NCBI RefSeq assembly: GCF_001293645.1
Contig: NZ_LBMD01000007.1
Coordinates: forward strand, 62,001-126,000
Origin: Bacillus sp. CHD6a
GTDB taxonomy: Bacteria; Bacillota; Bacilli; Bacillales; Bacillaceae_I
Direction of reading: 5' to 3'
Length of the DNA: 64,000 bases
Under the pieces are notes generated by a model. It was given only the letters and a program-made list of their open reading frames with translations, did no database searches and was not told the DNA's origin. The translations under genes were made by a program, and so were the position numbers. This document shows positions 16,714 through 27,402 of the stretch, one piece after another. How positions within the stretch are numbered: position 1 is the stretch's first letter; each line of letters begins with the position of its first letter.

Positions 16714-18231
16714 CTAATCTTCTTTTAATCCATCTATCTCTGTGCGAAGGCTATTATAAGCTTCCACATTAGAATCAAGTTCGATGGCTTTGTTAATGGA
16801 TATGGACGCCTTTTCAGCCTCATCCAGCTCCAAATAGACTAATGCTAAATTATAATGCGCTTCATGAAAACTAGGTTGTAAAGTAGTAAGGGTTTCTAAT
16901 CGCTTTTTCGCATTCTCTATTTTGCCTTCTTGAATATCTATGTAGGAAAGATAGAAAAGGACCTCAGGGAATTCCTCTTCCCTTCCCTCTAGGTCGATAA
17001 GCAGATTATATGCTTCTTCATATTCTTCTTGTTGAATGAATGTTTCCGCCTGTTTAATGAGAGCAGTTGGGTTTTCAGCATTGTATCCTTCTTCTAATAA
17101 AAAGAAAGTTAATACAGATGCTGCCGCTAAACCAATCATTCTTTGGATGAATTTTTTGTGATTCGGTAAATGCACAATAGCTGATGCTAAGAAGCCACCA
17201 ATCAATCCCCCAATATGACCTGCATTATCAATACCTGGAATGGTGAATCCGATCGCTAGATTTATTCCTATTAATACAAGAATGTTTGTACCCATTGTCC
17301 GGAAAAATAACTTAGGATGGGTTATCCCAACAAACAAAAGCGCACCAAAGCAACCAAAAATTGCCCCGGAAGCACCTGCAGATAACGATGAGGTGAAAAC
17401 AAAACTAGCTAAAGAACCAGCAAATCCGGCAAACAAATAAATTGCTAAAAAGCGAACGTTCCCATATATTCTTTCCACTGCAGTGCCTAGGTAAAATATA
17501 GCCATCGTATTAAGAATTAGATGAAGAAATCCAATATGGAGAACGATAGGGGTAAAGAAACGCCACCACTCCCCTTCCAAAATGGCTGGGTTATATTTTG
17601 CACCGTATTTAATCAACGTCTCAGAATCCTGGCTTCCTCCATTTGTCTCAAGTAAATAGAACATTACTAAGTGTAAAAAGATAAAAAAGTAGGTGAAAAG
17701 GGGTTTTCCATGTTGAAATAAGGACCTTTCTTTTTTATCTCTTAATGAGGATGCGTTTAGAACACGTTGCTTGAGTTGATATAGTCCGTGATCATCTAGT
17801 CCATCCTGCTCCTTAATGGTTATCTCATCCCCAGTTACCTGAGAAATCCTATTTAATGCTTTTTGTGTATTGCCTTCATGCAACACGATAGAATGAAGTT
17901 CTGTTTTTTCACTTACAAAAGGTGCTTCCACCCTGAACTCCCAGTCATCCACTGGAGGGTATGAAGATACATATATATTGAATGCGTTTAGGTGCCGCTT
18001 CCGCAATTGCTGCTTAAAATTAACAACGTGCCTGGATGCATTTTCAATATCTCGTTGAAGCCACGTGCTCCAATCTAGATCATGTCGATAGATTCTAATG
18101 ATTGGTGCTTTTTTATGGGTAAGGTTTTCTAACCATAGTTCATTTTGATCTGGAGAGATATGTAAAATCCGGTATTCCTTTATTACAACAAATTGTTGAA
18201 TGATCTGCCAAAATAAGATATCTTGTTTCAA
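16714..18231 (-). CDS. gluP: Rhomboid intramembrane serine protease GluP
   Basis: 505 residues. An N-terminal cytosolic domain (about 1-175) precedes the rhomboid core, with the catalytic Ser in SAGASGAIFG and catalytic His in DNAGHIGGLIGG. The C-terminal part (about 385-500) contains TPR repeats such as EEAYNLLIDLEG and HEAHYNLALVYLELDEAEKA. GluP (YqgP) cleaves membrane proteins, including the MgtE magnesium transporter under manganese stress in B. subtilis. In B. subtilis it directly follows yqgQ-glcK; here a spoVAF-like gene and repeats are interposed. Confidence 0.92.
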   Translation of the reverse strand: MKQDILFWQIIQQFVVIKEYRILHISPDQNELWLENLTHKKAPIIRIYRHDLDWSTWLQRDIENASRHVVNFKQQLRKRHLNAFNIYVSSYPPVDDWEFRVEAPFVSEKTELHSIVLHEGNTQKALNRISQVTGDEITIKEQDGLDDHGLYQLKQRVLNASSLRDKKERSLFQHGKPLFTYFFIFLHLVMFYLLETNGGSQDSETLIKYGAKYNPAILEGEWWRFFTPIVLHIGFLHLILNTMAIFYLGTAVERIYGNVRFLAIYLFAGFAGSLASFVFTSSLSAGASGAIFGCFGALLFVGITHPKLFFRTMGTNILVLIGINLAIGFTIPGIDNAGHIGGLIGGFLASAIVHLPNHKKFIQRMIGLAAASVLTFFLLEEGYNAENPTALIKQAETFIQQEEYEEAYNLLIDLEGREEEFPEVLFYLSYIDIQEGKIENAKKRLETLTTLQPSFHEAHYNLALVYLELDEAEKASISINKAIELDSNVEAYNSLRTEIDGLKED

Positions 18232-18329
18232 TTGCGCACCTCCTCGTTCCCTTTATTTTAAATGGTCCAAGGAGAAAAGTAAAAATATAACGATACAAAT
18301 GTCTTTTCTATAAACTGTGCTCAAGCAGG

Positions 18330-20048
18330 TTAATTATTAATTTCAAATCTCGCAGCTATAACAGAAAGTGATTTTGACAGGTCATTCAATTTCTTTCCTA
18401 TTTCATTTGTGTACTCCATCTGTTCTACCTGATTTTCACTCGCTGTTAGCATTTCCTCTGAACTCGCTGAGGTTTCTTGCGAGACAGAAAGCAAACTGTC
18501 AGCTGCAAATTCTAAATTTGGTAAAAACTCTTTCCACCCCTTCAAGTCCCCGTTAATGATAGTTAAATTCTCGCTCACTTCTTCCATTTCAGACATGAGT
18601 TCATCAAATGTAATTTTTGAAAGGTTTGCTATATGTAAGTTATCTTTAATTTTCATATGCATGTTTTCAAATTCATTTACAGCTTTTGCTGTTACATTTT
18701 CCATTTGGTCGATGGAATTTGTAATTTCCTCGGCGGCAGAAGTTGATTGTTCTGCTAGATTTCTTACTTCGTTAGCAACAACAGCAAATCCTTTCCCTGC
18801 ATCGCCTGCTCGGGCAGCTTCAATGGTTGCATTTAGTGCTAATAGCTTTGTTTGCTCAGCCATCCCTTTAATCAACCCAACTAATCCTGTAATCGAGACG
18901 GAGTAGTCTTTTACATGTTTCACAGCGTTGGACAAATCCTCAAAATCCTGTTCAAATTTAAGAATAGTTGTGATAAGTTTCTTCATGTGTTTTTTCCCTA
19001 TTTCAGCAGAGCCCTCCATTCGATTGGAACTAGAAAAAACATGTGTCATATTTTTTTGCATTTCGTCCATAATGCGTTTCATTTCTTTAATTGACTGAAC
19101 GCTGGTTTCAGAACTAGAAGAAGTTTGCATTGCCCCTTCTTTTACCAAATTGATGGAACGTATTAATTGGTGTGTGGACACCATGGAATCTTCTGATGAA
19201 ATCCCGAGGTGATTACCCGTCTCTTCTAACTCTTTCGTCGTTTGTTTAATCTCTTTTAATACTTGTGTCATATTATGAATCATGGAATTATAGCTTCTGT
19301 TTAATGACACAATTTCAGGAATAGATGTCTTTATGTTTTTTGCAGGCCGAAGATTCCCTTCTCTTCCCTCTCTCATTGCTTCCGTAAGAACAGATAAGGG
19401 CTTTGTTAAGGTTCGAACGAAAATTAAAGTAATGCAAGTAAAAAGCACGATACTACCAATGATGACCATAAGTGTGAAAAAGCCAATATCATGGACAGGA
19501 CTTAAATAGGAATTAGTTGGAATGATTAAACCATAAATCCCATCCAACTCCTTCATCTCCCTAAAGGAAATAGTATATTCCATTCCATTAATACTCTCTT
19601 TCAAAATGCCGGTCTTTCTGTTTACCATTACTTCGATCATGGAATCTGTGATATTAGGAAGGTTACCTTCACTTACCTTGAATGGCTGTGTTTTGTTATT
19701 GGTTATGTAAAAAAAATCCGAAAAGATCCCATCCTCTTTCAAGGTATCCCTTTGTGAGCGTATGTTTACCTCTAATTGCTGCATAAAATACGCTTCATCA
19801 CTTATGTATGTAAACTTTAAGTTTTCTGCAATATAACCCATAAGCTCGACTTCTCTAACAAGACGGTTTTCTATACTGTTAACGGTCATTTCTTTTGATT
19901 TGATATAAGAAACTAACCCGACTGCCGAAATAGACGCCAACATCAATGATATAAAGAGTAGAAATAGTCTAGATCCTAGATTTATTTTACTGATGGAATG
20001 TTGTATTTTTTCGTCCATTCTCTTTTTCTGTTTTACTAGTTGTTTCAT
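18330..20048 (-). CDS. Methyl-accepting chemotaxis protein
   Basis: 572 residues. Membrane helix at about 25-48, extracellular sensor domain of about 140 residues, second helix at about 188-210, HAMP domain, and a C-terminal signalling domain. The signalling tip includes [20 protein letters not shown] followed by [20 protein letters not shown], the CheA/CheW contact region. Ligand not deducible. Compared with B. subtilis it is an insertion between gluP and yqgO. The alternative start [11 protein letters not shown] (codon 11) is possible. Confidence 0.9.
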   Translation of the reverse strand: MKQLVKQKKRMDEKIQHSISKINLGSRLFLLFISLMLASISAVGLVSYIKSKEMTVNSIENRLVREVELMGYIAENLKFTYISDEAYFMQQLEVNIRSQRDTLKEDGIFSDFFYITNNKTQPFKVSEGNLPNITDSMIEVMVNRKTGILKESINGMEYTISFREMKELDGIYGLIIPTNSYLSPVHDIGFFTLMVIIGSIVLFTCITLIFVRTLTKPLSVLTEAMREGREGNLRPAKNIKTSIPEIVSLNRSYNSMIHNMTQVLKEIKQTTKELEETGNHLGISSEDSMVSTHQLIRSINLVKEGAMQTSSSSETSVQSIKEMKRIMDEMQKNMTHVFSSSNRMEGSAEIGKKHMKKLITTILKFEQDFEDLSNAVKHVKDYSVSITGLVGLIKGMAEQTKLLALNATIEAARAGDAGKGFAVVANEVRNLAEQSTSAAEEITNSIDQMENVTAKAVNEFENMHMKIKDNLHIANLSKITFDELMSEMEEVSENLTIINGDLKGWKEFLPNLEFAADSLLSVSQETSASSEEMLTASENQVEQMEYTNEIGKKLNDLSKSLSVIAARFEINN

Positions 20049-20150
20049 CCAGTGATCCCCCTGTAACTCCTATTCGTCTAACAGAACGAATTATAAAGGA
20101 AGAATATTAATGTAATGTTAATTTTATGTAATTTTAATAACAAAAAAAAA

Positions 20151-20171
20151 CCACCAGCAACTACTGGCAGT
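20151..20171 (-). terminator. Terminator of the yqgO-like gene
   Basis: Short stem CCAG-N6-CTGG extended by G-U pairs and followed by nine T residues on the minus strand, directly after the stop codon at 20172. Confidence 0.7.
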
Positions 20172-20351
20172 TTATCCCCTAAATACGGATTGTAAAAAGC
20201 GGTCGCGTACAAACGGTATGTCCATTCCAAATGCCACAACAAATCTCCTGATGCTAGCAATTCCCAAAATATAATTCAGGATTTTATATCGACTTTGGTA
20301 AATGGCATATGTACCAACGCCTATAAGAAAAATTCTCAGTAAGAATCCCAT
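20172..20351 (-). CDS. yqgO: YqgO-like small protein, 59 aa
   Basis: Begins MGFLLRIFLIGVGTYAIYQS with one membrane helix, then a basic, amphipathic segment ending MDIPFVRDRFLQSVFRG. I recognise this as the short protein that follows gluP or precedes yqgN in Bacillus (YqgO), on context and recalled pattern. Function unknown. ATG 20351 is preferred over the ATG two codons upstream because the AGGAGGG site would directly abut the latter. Confidence 0.65.
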   Translation of the reverse strand: MGFLLRIFLIGVGTYAIYQSRYKILNYILGIASIRRFVVAFGMDIPFVRDRFLQSVFRG

Positions 20352-20390
20352 TGTCATCCCTCCTATCTATATTTTGCTTAAAAGTTAAAA

Positions 20391-20415
20391 AAACATGCCC
20401 AAGAATAGGCATGTT

Positions 20416-20416
<1 letters not shown>
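20391..20416 (-). terminator. Terminator of ldh
   Basis: 9-bp stem AAACATGCC / GGCATGTTT with an 8-base loop, next to the ldh stop codon and followed by TTTTTT on the minus strand. Confidence 0.85.
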
Positions 20417-21378
<962 letters not shown>

Positions 21379-21398
21379 CTAGGTTACGTTACAACTTT

Positions 21399-21434
21399 AT
21401 TATACCAAAAAAGATTGTGAAATACTGAGCAAAA
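21399..21434 (-). promoter_or_regulatory. ldh promoter with Rex-like site
   Basis: TATAAT lies at 21399-21404 on the minus strand, preceded by GG. Upstream, 21415-21434 contains TTGTGAAAT, a perfect half of the Rex operator TTGTGAAATATATTTCACAA, with a degenerate second half. A redox-sensing repressor there would block the -35 region. Confidence 0.5.
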
Positions 21435-21447
21435 TATTACTATTTCG

Positions 21448-22242
21448 TTACATTAATATCAGAATAGTGATGACACTCGAAATCAAAATGGACGAGATGT
21501 TGACGACGTCGTTGTTCACCCACGTATTGCCTTTTACTAATTGTGTAGCCTGATGACAGTGTTCTTTTTTTTCCACAAGTTTTCCACACACATTACATTT
21601 GTAGGCGGATTGCACAGTTGCACCTAAGAATGTATCAATAAAGCAACCCATCACTCCCATTGCGGTAAGCAGAAAGGCTATAGTAATAGTTATTTCACTC
21701 CATAAAAAGTAGGAAACTACACTTATTAAAGCAGAACCTGCAACTGACGCAAATGTTCCCAGTAAAGAGATTGCCCCGGACGTTCCTGGGTCCACTGTTT
21801 TCATCTGTTTGATTGAGAACGGCCGCTTCTTGCTTAGGGAACCTATTTCAGATGCCCAAGTATCTGAGTTCGCGACAGCAATGCCAGCAACAAAGCCGTA
21901 AATCCAATAATCAGCAGGAAAAAGATAAGCCAACACCCCTACTAGCGCAGGTACTCCACCATTTGCAATAACTTGAATAATATCACGTTGCGAACCTTTT
22001 TCGTGTATATCTGTAATACTTTCCTTCTGCTTACGATTATATTTACTCCAAAAGCTTGAGGTAACAAAGAATAATCCAATCAAAAGGAGACCATATCCTT
22101 TAAATCCTAATGCTATAAAAATCCCTACTAGGAAGGTTCCAACCGCTCCAGAAGCAGCTAATGCCTTTAGCTTATATCCCCCCAATGCTAACGCTATAAT
22201 ACCTATTATTAATAGAAGCTCATTTTCTAATAATGCAGTCAT
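21448..22242 (-). CDS. DUF92 family membrane protein
   Basis: About 264 residues with six to seven membrane helices. The segment IANGGVPALVGVLAYLFPAD and the motif GIAVANSDTWASEIGSLSKK followed by TVDPGTSGAIS are characteristic of DUF92/TMEM19 proteins. Plant homologues (VTE6) act as phytyl-phosphate kinases, so a prenyl-phosphate substrate is conceivable, but no activity is known in Bacillus. A CNVCGK pair near the C-terminus is noteworthy. The start overlaps the end of yqgN by about 20 bases, indicating translational coupling. Confidence 0.82.
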   Translation of the reverse strand: MTALLENELLLIIGIIALALGGYKLKALAASGAVGTFLVGIFIALGFKGYGLLLIGLFFVTSSFWSKYNRKQKESITDIHEKGSQRDIIQVIANGGVPALVGVLAYLFPADYWIYGFVAGIAVANSDTWASEIGSLSKKRPFSIKQMKTVDPGTSGAISLLGTFASVAGSALISVVSYFLWSEITITIAFLLTAMGVMGCFIDTFLGATVQSAYKCNVCGKLVEKKEHCHQATQLVKGNTWVNNDVVNISSILISSVITILILM

Positions 22243-22795
22243 ACACGACCTCATTTGTCACAATTTTATGTACGGGTATATCATAATCGTCGATTGGAAC
22301 TTTCTTAACCAGTTGTTCAGTAAATGACAATGATACTTTAGAGCCAATGTAATCGGCCAGGTAACGATCATAATATCCACCGCCGAATCCTACCCTATAT
22401 CCTTCCTCATCAAAAGCCAGACCAGGTACTAGAATGATTTCAAGCATATATTTTTTGCATATTTCTACTTCTGTGACGATGGGCTCTTTTAATCCAAAGT
22501 AGACGGTTTCGAGTTGGTTGAAGTTTTCTAGGAAATAAAACTGCATGCTTTTATTCTTTGGAAAGCACTTCGGTACGGCCACTTTCTTTCCTTCTTCCCA
22601 CGCGTGCATGATAATGGCTTCTGTGTCCACTTCAGGATAACGAGAAATGGTCACAGCAACTGTTTGTGCATCCTGCCATTCTTTTGAAGCAAACAGCTTA
22701 TCGTGAATTGCTTTGCTTTTTGCTGCATGGCTTGAATGATCCATGCACCCTAGCATTTTTTTCATCTCTTCCCTTAACATACTTTTCTCTTTCAT
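22220..22795 (-). CDS. yqgN: 5-formyltetrahydrofolate cyclo-ligase
   Basis: 191 residues. Converts 5-formyl-THF to 5,10-methenyl-THF using ATP. The N-terminal KSMLREEMKKML with basic residues, the middle KKVAVPKCFP and the C-terminal signature LVPGLAFDEEGYRVGFGGGY followed by YDRYL are all family hallmarks. In B. subtilis yqgN precedes rpmGA; here rpmG lies upstream beyond a cluster of repeats. Overlaps the DUF92 gene. Confidence 0.93.
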   Translation of the reverse strand: MKEKSMLREEMKKMLGCMDHSSHAAKSKAIHDKLFASKEWQDAQTVAVTISRYPEVDTEAIIMHAWEEGKKVAVPKCFPKNKSMQFYFLENFNQLETVYFGLKEPIVTEVEICKKYMLEIILVPGLAFDEEGYRVGFGGGYYDRYLADYIGSKVSLSFTEQLVKKVPIDDYDIPVHKIVTNEVVYDCIIRK

Positions 22796-22907
22796 ACCTT
22801 GCCTCCTAAGACATTCATACTCCTACCATACCAAACTTTTTTCAAAGCTACACCCATAACGGAAGGAAACAGGCTGTTAAAGCAATCTATTTTGTCTAAG
22901 CAACTCT
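22796..22907. other. Intergenic, upstream of yqgN
   Basis: Contains the yqgN ribosome binding site and unassigned sequence. AACGGAAGGAAACAGG at about 22858 recurs at 23477 and 23642 and is probably part of the repeat family. Confidence 0.4.
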
Positions 22908-22982
22908 CCCCTGTTGACTGAAGTGAAGGGGGTGGGACTCCAGCGGGAGGTAGCGGTAGCTTGAGACCCCACAGCGAAGGAA
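22908..22982 (-). repeat. Dispersed GC-rich repeat, copy 6 (reverse, partial)
   Basis: CCTGTTGACTGAAGTGAAGG, GACTCCAGCGGGAGG and GCTTGAGACCCCACAGCG. It then breaks at the AAGCCACTGAAAAAGA junction seen in other copies. Confidence 0.85.
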
Positions 22983-23017
22983 GCCACTGAAAAAGAGCTT
23001 GATTTTGAAATTCCACT

Positions 23018-23093
23018 AAACATCGCTGTTGATTTCCGCAAATGACTTCGCTTTCCTAGGGGCACTGCTGGAGCCTCCTCGGCTACGCCTGAA
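23018..23093 (+). repeat. Dispersed GC-rich repeat, copy 7 (forward, 3' truncated)
   Basis: AACATCGCTGTTGATTTCCG to CCTCGGCTACGCCTG, then the common breakpoint AAGCCACTGAAAAAGAC. Confidence 0.88.
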
Positions 23094-23128
23094 GCCACTG
23101 AAAAAGACATTGATTTTGAAATTTCACT

Positions 23129-23272
23129 AAACACCGCTGTTGATTTCCGCAAATGGCTTCGCTTTCCTAGGGGCACTGCTGGAGCCTCCTCGGCTACGCC
23201 TGCGGGGTCTCCACCTAGCGCTTGCTCCCTCAGGAGTCTTCGCCTTTTGCTTCAATCACCAGCTAGGAATCA
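23129..23272 (+). repeat. Dispersed GC-rich repeat, copy 8 (forward, full length)
   Basis: Complete copy from AACACCGCTGTTGATTTCCG to CACCAGCTAGGAATCAC, about 143 bp. It serves as a good reference copy. Confidence 0.92.
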
Positions 23273-23299
23273 CAAAAAAAATTTACGTTAACAGTTTTT

Positions 23300-23390
23300 C
23301 AGTGGCTTCGCTACGCCTGCGGGGCCTCCACCTAGCGCTTGCTCCCTCAGGAGTCTTCGCCTTTTGCTACAATCACCAGCTAGGAATCAT
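23300..23390 (+). repeat. Dispersed GC-rich repeat, copy 9 (forward, 5' truncated)
   Basis: TTTCAGTGGCTTCGCTACGC joined to the second half GCGGGGCCTCCACCTAGCGC through CAGCTAGGAATCAT. Same 5' truncation as copy 4. Confidence 0.88.
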
Positions 23391-23417
23391 AAAAAACTTT
23401 ATGTTATCAGTTTTTCA

Positions 23418-23492
23418 GTGGCTTCCAGCGCAGCGAGGAGGCTCAAGCACACGCCCCGCGGAAAGCGAACTCCCATAACGGAAGGAAACAGG
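23418..23492 (-). repeat. Dispersed GC-rich repeat, copy 10 (reverse, partial)
   Basis: AGCGCAGCGAGGAGGCTCAA, CACACGCCCCGCGGAAAGCG and AACGGAAGGAAACAGGGA. Identical over this length to the end of copy 11. Confidence 0.85.
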
Positions 23493-23526
23493 GAGTTAAA
23501 GCAATCTATTTTGTCTAAACAACTCT

Positions 23527-23660
23527 CCCCTGTTGACTGAAGTGAAGGGAGTGAGACTCCAGCGGGAGGTAGCGGTAGCTTGAGACCCCACAGCGCAGCG
23601 AGGAGGCTCAAGCACACGCCCCGCGGAAAGCGAACTCCCATAACGGAAGGAAACAGGGAG
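23527..23660 (-). repeat. Dispersed GC-rich repeat, copy 11 (reverse, full length)
   Basis: CCCCTGTTGACTGAAGTGAA through GAGGAGGCTCAAGCACACGC to ACGGAAGGAAACAGGGA. Combines the sequences of copies 6 and 10. Confidence 0.88.
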
Positions 23661-23780
23661 TTATTATTACTCCTCCGAACTTTATTTTCCCCATCCCGAA
23701 AAAAAACTGGCATTATAAAAAAAATAATGATATTATAGTAAGGTCTGAATTGAATGCACTATATGTTTGGAGGGATAACG

Positions 23781-23930
23781 ATGCGCGTAAACGTAACTTT
23801 AGCTTGTACTGAAACTGGTGATCGTAACTATATCACTACTAAAAATAAACGTAACAACCCAGATCGTCTTGAGCTTAAAAAATACAGCCCAAGATTGAAA
23901 AAAGTAACTGTACACCGTGAAACAAAATAA
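23781..23930 (+). CDS. rpmG: Ribosomal protein L33, zinc-ribbon-less form
   Basis: 49 residues, start ATG 23781 behind GGAGGG. The product [20 protein letters not shown] followed by [20 protein letters not shown] is clearly bL33. Only one of the four zinc-ligand cysteines of the C+ form remains (Cys9); positions 12, 36 and 39 are Thr, Ser and Leu. It is therefore a C- form that should not bind zinc. C- forms of L33 usually help spare zinc under limitation, but I see no Zur box in its promoter. Its place next to yqgN fits the backbone. Confidence 0.92.
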   Translation: MRVNVTLACTETGDRNYITTKNKRNNPDRLELKKYSPRLKKVTVHRETK

Positions 23931-23958
23931 GCAGCAGGATTTTCCTGTCTGCTTATTT
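23925..23958 (+). terminator. Terminator of rpmG
   Basis: Stem AAATAAGCAGCAGGA against TCCTGTCTGCTTATT with a mismatch, followed by eight T residues. Its start overlaps the rpmG stop codon. Confidence 0.8.
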
Positions 23959-23968
23959 TTTTTGCCCA

Positions 23969-25030
23969 TTATCCAGCTTCTACAGGGCTAATATTCTTTT
24001 TATTTTTAACTTTCACTGACGTATTCGTCTTATACCCTTCGCTAATCTGATACCTTGGAGCAATCGTTACATTCCTCAAGGATGAAGGAGAGGTTTGTTC
24101 AATGGTTACATCATCCCAAACAATACTCCTGCTTAACTCACAATCCTTTGTTATTTTGGAGCTTTTACCGATAATGGTATATTTGCCAATAACCACATGG
24201 TCTCCCAAATAAGAGTCGTTTCCGATATATGCCGGCCGATTAATGGTCACATTGTCTTCCATTTTCACATTTGAACCTACCCATAAGTTTGGCAGTACCT
24301 CTTCAGCAGCGATATTGACTCGTACTTTTTTATCAAGCATATCATATTGTGCCTGCCGGTAATCCTCATGGCTGCCAATATCTTTCCAATATCCATATGC
24401 ATGGTACCCATATAGGCTCATGCCGTTTTTAATAAGCCTTGGGAAAATGTCCTTGCTGAAATCATACGCTTTTCTCTTTTCCATCATACATAATACAAAT
24501 GGATCTACTACATAAATACCTGTATTTACAATTTTACTGAACTCCTCGTCTTTAAGTGGTTTTTCTACAAATCTTCTAATATGTCCTTCTTCATCCGTAT
24601 CAACAACTCCAAACTTATTCGGCTTTTTGACTTCCTTTGTAAAAATAGTAAATAACGAATGTTTTTGGACATGATAGCGCACCCCTGCCATCAAGTTGAA
24701 ATCCGTTAACGCATCTCCGCTAATTACTAGAAAAGGTTCATCAAGAAGATGCTCAGCATTTTTCACGCTCCCCGCAGTGCCTAAGGGAAGTGTTTCTTGG
24801 AGATAGGTTATTTGTACGCCCCATTGGGATCCATCTCCAAAGTAGCTTCTGATTTTATCGCTTAAGTACTGAAGAGTGATGATGATTTCTGTGATTCCAT
24901 GCTCTTTTAAGAGTTCAATGCTGTATTCCATGACAGGTTTATTTAGCAGTGGCACCAATGGTTTTGGGAGTTTTTGTGTTAACGGCAACAGCCGGGTACC
25001 TTTTCCCCCAGCCAATATGACTGCTTTCAT
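23969..25030 (-). CDS. Sugar-phosphate nucleotidyltransferase with LbH tail
   Basis: 353 residues. The signature [18 protein letters not shown] and [16 protein letters not shown] identifies the nucleotide-sugar pyrophosphorylase fold; [12 protein letters not shown] carries the metal-binding Asp. From about residue 245 the chain shows left-handed beta-helix hexapeptides ([20 protein letters not shown]), as in mannose-1-phosphate guanylyltransferase or glucose-1-phosphate transferases. The exact nucleotide and sugar are not certain. It lies 14 bases downstream of a glycosyltransferase gene, so the pair probably makes and uses one activated sugar. Confidence 0.85.
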   Translation of the reverse strand: MKAVILAGGKGTRLLPLTQKLPKPLVPLLNKPVMEYSIELLKEHGITEIIITLQYLSDKIRSYFGDGSQWGVQITYLQETLPLGTAGSVKNAEHLLDEPFLVISGDALTDFNLMAGVRYHVQKHSLFTIFTKEVKKPNKFGVVDTDEEGHIRRFVEKPLKDEEFSKIVNTGIYVVDPFVLCMMEKRKAYDFSKDIFPRLIKNGMSLYGYHAYGYWKDIGSHEDYRQAQYDMLDKKVRVNIAAEEVLPNLWVGSNVKMEDNVTINRPAYIGNDSYLGDHVVIGKYTIIGKSSKITKDCELSRSIVWDDVTIEQTSPSSLRNVTIAPRYQISEGYKTNTSVKVKNKKNISPVEAG

Positions 25031-25044
25031 ATGCTTTATCCCTC

Positions 25045-26784
25045 CTACTGGACGGAAGAAGTAGTAACTGTTGTCTCATAAACCGCCTCTGTCTGATCTC
25101 TTACATCTTCCCAGTTGTATTTTTGGTTCACTTCATTTAATGCTTTTTCTCCGAGTTGTGAACATAGCGTTGGGTTATCGATTAAAGAATATATCTTTTC
25201 ACAAAGATCTATGGCATTTCCAGGCTCAAACATCAGACCGTTTTCTCCATCTTTAATGATAGAAGAAAGTCCTCCAGTCTTAGCCCCTATAACAGGTTTA
25301 CCAGCTGCCATTCCTTCTATGGCCACTATCCCAAATGGCTCATATACGCTTGGTACAACCAGCATGTCACATCGCTCTAGTAAGGTAGCTTTTTCAATTT
25401 CATTTACATGACCAATAAACAGAACGTGTTTCTCCAGCCCAGCCTGTTTAACTAATGCTTTAAAATCTGACAGGTATGGCCCTTTACCAGCTAGTATAAA
25501 AAGACATTCAAGAGAAGTTTCATTTATTTTTTTTGCAGCATCTATTATTGTCTTTATTCCTTTTTCGGGGACCATTCTACCCAAAAAAAGGATTAGGTGT
25601 GAAAACGATCTTCGTTTTATAAATTCCAGTACGCTTTCACTTCGCTCGTGGGAAATGGCAACACCATTAGGGATCACATAAGTTTTCTTTTTCCCGTTAA
25701 TGTTTTTCTCCACTTTGTTCTTCATATATGGGCTACAAACAATCAATACATCGGAATGTTGAATCAATAACTCTTCCCATTTTGCAGTTTGCAGCTGCAT
25801 TTTGGTAGCCATATTGCTTCTACCTTCTTCAAGTGCATGTATGGTTGACACGATTGGACGTCTCATATTTTCTTTCAGTGCCCTTGCAGCAAATCCCACA
25901 AGCCAATCGTGGGCGTGAATGATAGTAATTTCATTTCGACTATCTACGTTCCGTACCTGTTCCACCAAATTCATATTGGTTTGCGCGACAAAAAGATGAA
26001 AATCATCATAAGTACACTCGACTTCTTTAGCCCTGTAGACTTTTATCCCCTCCACTGTCTCCGCATCAGGTGCTCCTAGGCAATGTGGGGTCACAAGCGA
26101 CACATGATGTCCTGCTTTTACCAACTGTCTGGACAATTGCCATACATGCTGACCAAGTCCTCCTAACATTGCAGGGGGAAACTCCCAGGATAACATGACA
26201 ATATGATAGGTATTTTTTATTTCTTCTTGTAACAAATGATTATGTGATGAGTGAACAGAATAGAATACATCAGAAGTAACAGTTTCCTGAAATGTTCCAG
26301 AATTTAACTGACGTGCTTTTTGAAGTTCAAATGAGGGTTTTTCATAAAAAGTATATGCAGCATTCAACTGCTGCCATTTTCTTTTATCAATCATATTTAT
26401 TGGTTTCCACAAAGCTTGGTTTTCTAAAGGCTCTTTCATGCTGCGATTCATTTTCAACTTATCGCTTTGAAAAAAAGGAAAAAATTTGTCCGCTTTTCCT
26501 ACACCAATCTCCGCTCGTAAGAAATGGAATCCGGTGATCTCCGGAAGAGTTATGCTCCCACCATTCATTTTGGCTATTATATCTAAGATGAAGACATTGT
26601 TTCTACTAACCTGTGAGCTTCCTTTCCAACCTATTAGCCTAACAACCAACTCTTCCTCCCTTAATGGCTGATAAGCTTTAACAAAATCCTTTCTCCATTG
26701 ATATACTATCCATTCAACTTTTGGTTCTCCATCATCATTCAACATCAACTTAATAAATTCCTTATCCGATCCAATGTTGCTCAT
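25045..26784 (-). CDS. DUF4912 plus GT4-type glycosyltransferase
   Basis: About 579 residues. The N-terminal 170 residues ([25 protein letters not shown]) resemble DUF4912. The rest is a GT-B enzyme starting [20 protein letters not shown] with the glycine-rich donor/acceptor loop of glycogen/starch synthases. It continues with [23 protein letters not shown] and the C-terminal [19 protein letters not shown], in which both Glu of the EX7E motif are present. Product unknown: glycogen-like polymer or surface glycan. B. subtilis has a glycosyltransferase (yqgM) at this position. ATG 26784 chosen over a GTG seven codons upstream because GAGG is well spaced. Confidence 0.85.
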   Translation of the reverse strand: MSNIGSDKEFIKLMLNDDGEPKVEWIVYQWRKDFVKAYQPLREEELVVRLIGWKGSSQVSRNNVFILDIIAKMNGGSITLPEITGFHFLRAEIGVGKADKFFPFFQSDKLKMNRSMKEPLENQALWKPINMIDKRKWQQLNAAYTFYEKPSFELQKARQLNSGTFQETVTSDVFYSVHSSHNHLLQEEIKNTYHIVMLSWEFPPAMLGGLGQHVWQLSRQLVKAGHHVSLVTPHCLGAPDAETVEGIKVYRAKEVECTYDDFHLFVAQTNMNLVEQVRNVDSRNEITIIHAHDWLVGFAARALKENMRRPIVSTIHALEEGRSNMATKMQLQTAKWEELLIQHSDVLIVCSPYMKNKVEKNINGKKKTYVIPNGVAISHERSESVLEFIKRRSFSHLILFLGRMVPEKGIKTIIDAAKKINETSLECLFILAGKGPYLSDFKALVKQAGLEKHVLFIGHVNEIEKATLLERCDMLVVPSVYEPFGIVAIEGMAAGKPVIGAKTGGLSSIIKDGENGLMFEPGNAIDLCEKIYSLIDNPTLCSQLGEKALNEVNQKYNWEDVRDQTEAVYETTVTTSSVQ

Positions 26785-27021
26785 GGTCCAAACCTCTTCC
26801 CCCACGAATCTATCTTTTCTATCATCTTATCACGTGAATTTTCTTTTCCACAACAGCCGGTTTTTGTCGTCTTTTGTGTTATAACGTAAATTTTTTATGT
26901 CCGTTGACAAAAAACGTTCACAAAACCGTCATATGTTTCTGAGGAATTTGTCGAAAGACTATTTTTCCATCTCTACTCCTATGATATAAAAAAGAGAGAA
27001 ACTTTTATCTGAGGTGAAAAA

Positions 27022-27402
27022 ATGTTAATTGCAAGTATAAGTTTAATCATTATTGCAGTCGCTGTGATTGTAATTTCCTTCTTTGTGGATGACAAATTTG
27101 CTGATTTAGAAAAGGAAATGGAGCAGTTATCCTTTGATGTTGTACAGGACAAATACAAGTTGGAAAGAAAAATGAAAGTATTAGAAGAAGAACTATTGGG
27201 TGGAACTACTCCTATACATAAGGTAAAAACAAAAAGACAAGCAAGCCACCAAAATGTAAGTGAAGAAGATGTTGCTATATCTCTTTATCAAAAAGGATAC
27301 ACCCCTTCTCAAATCTCTCAATTCACTTCCACTTCCATGGAAAAAGTAGAACAGATCCTTCAATCTGCTAACCTAAAAGGAAACGTAGCCAATGAGAACT
27401 AA
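27022..27402 (+). CDS. yqzD: YqzD-like membrane-anchored protein with HTH-like tail
   Basis: 126 residues. One N-terminal membrane helix (about 2-23), a coiled-coil stretch with heptads (FADLEKEMEQLSFDVVQDKY and KLERKMKVLEEELL), then a C-terminal helix-turn-helix-like segment VAISLYQKGYTPSQISQFTS. The 3' end overlaps the next gene by 11 bases, so the two are translationally coupled. Position (between the glycosyltransferase and the pst region in B. subtilis) suggests YqzD. Function unknown; a link to cell-wall work through the partner gene is only inference. Confidence 0.65.
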   Translation: MLIASISLIIIAVAVIVISFFVDDKFADLEKEMEQLSFDVVQDKYKLERKMKVLEEELLGGTTPIHKVKTKRQASHQNVSEEDVAISLYQKGYTPSQISQFTSTSMEKVEQILQSANLKGNVANEN

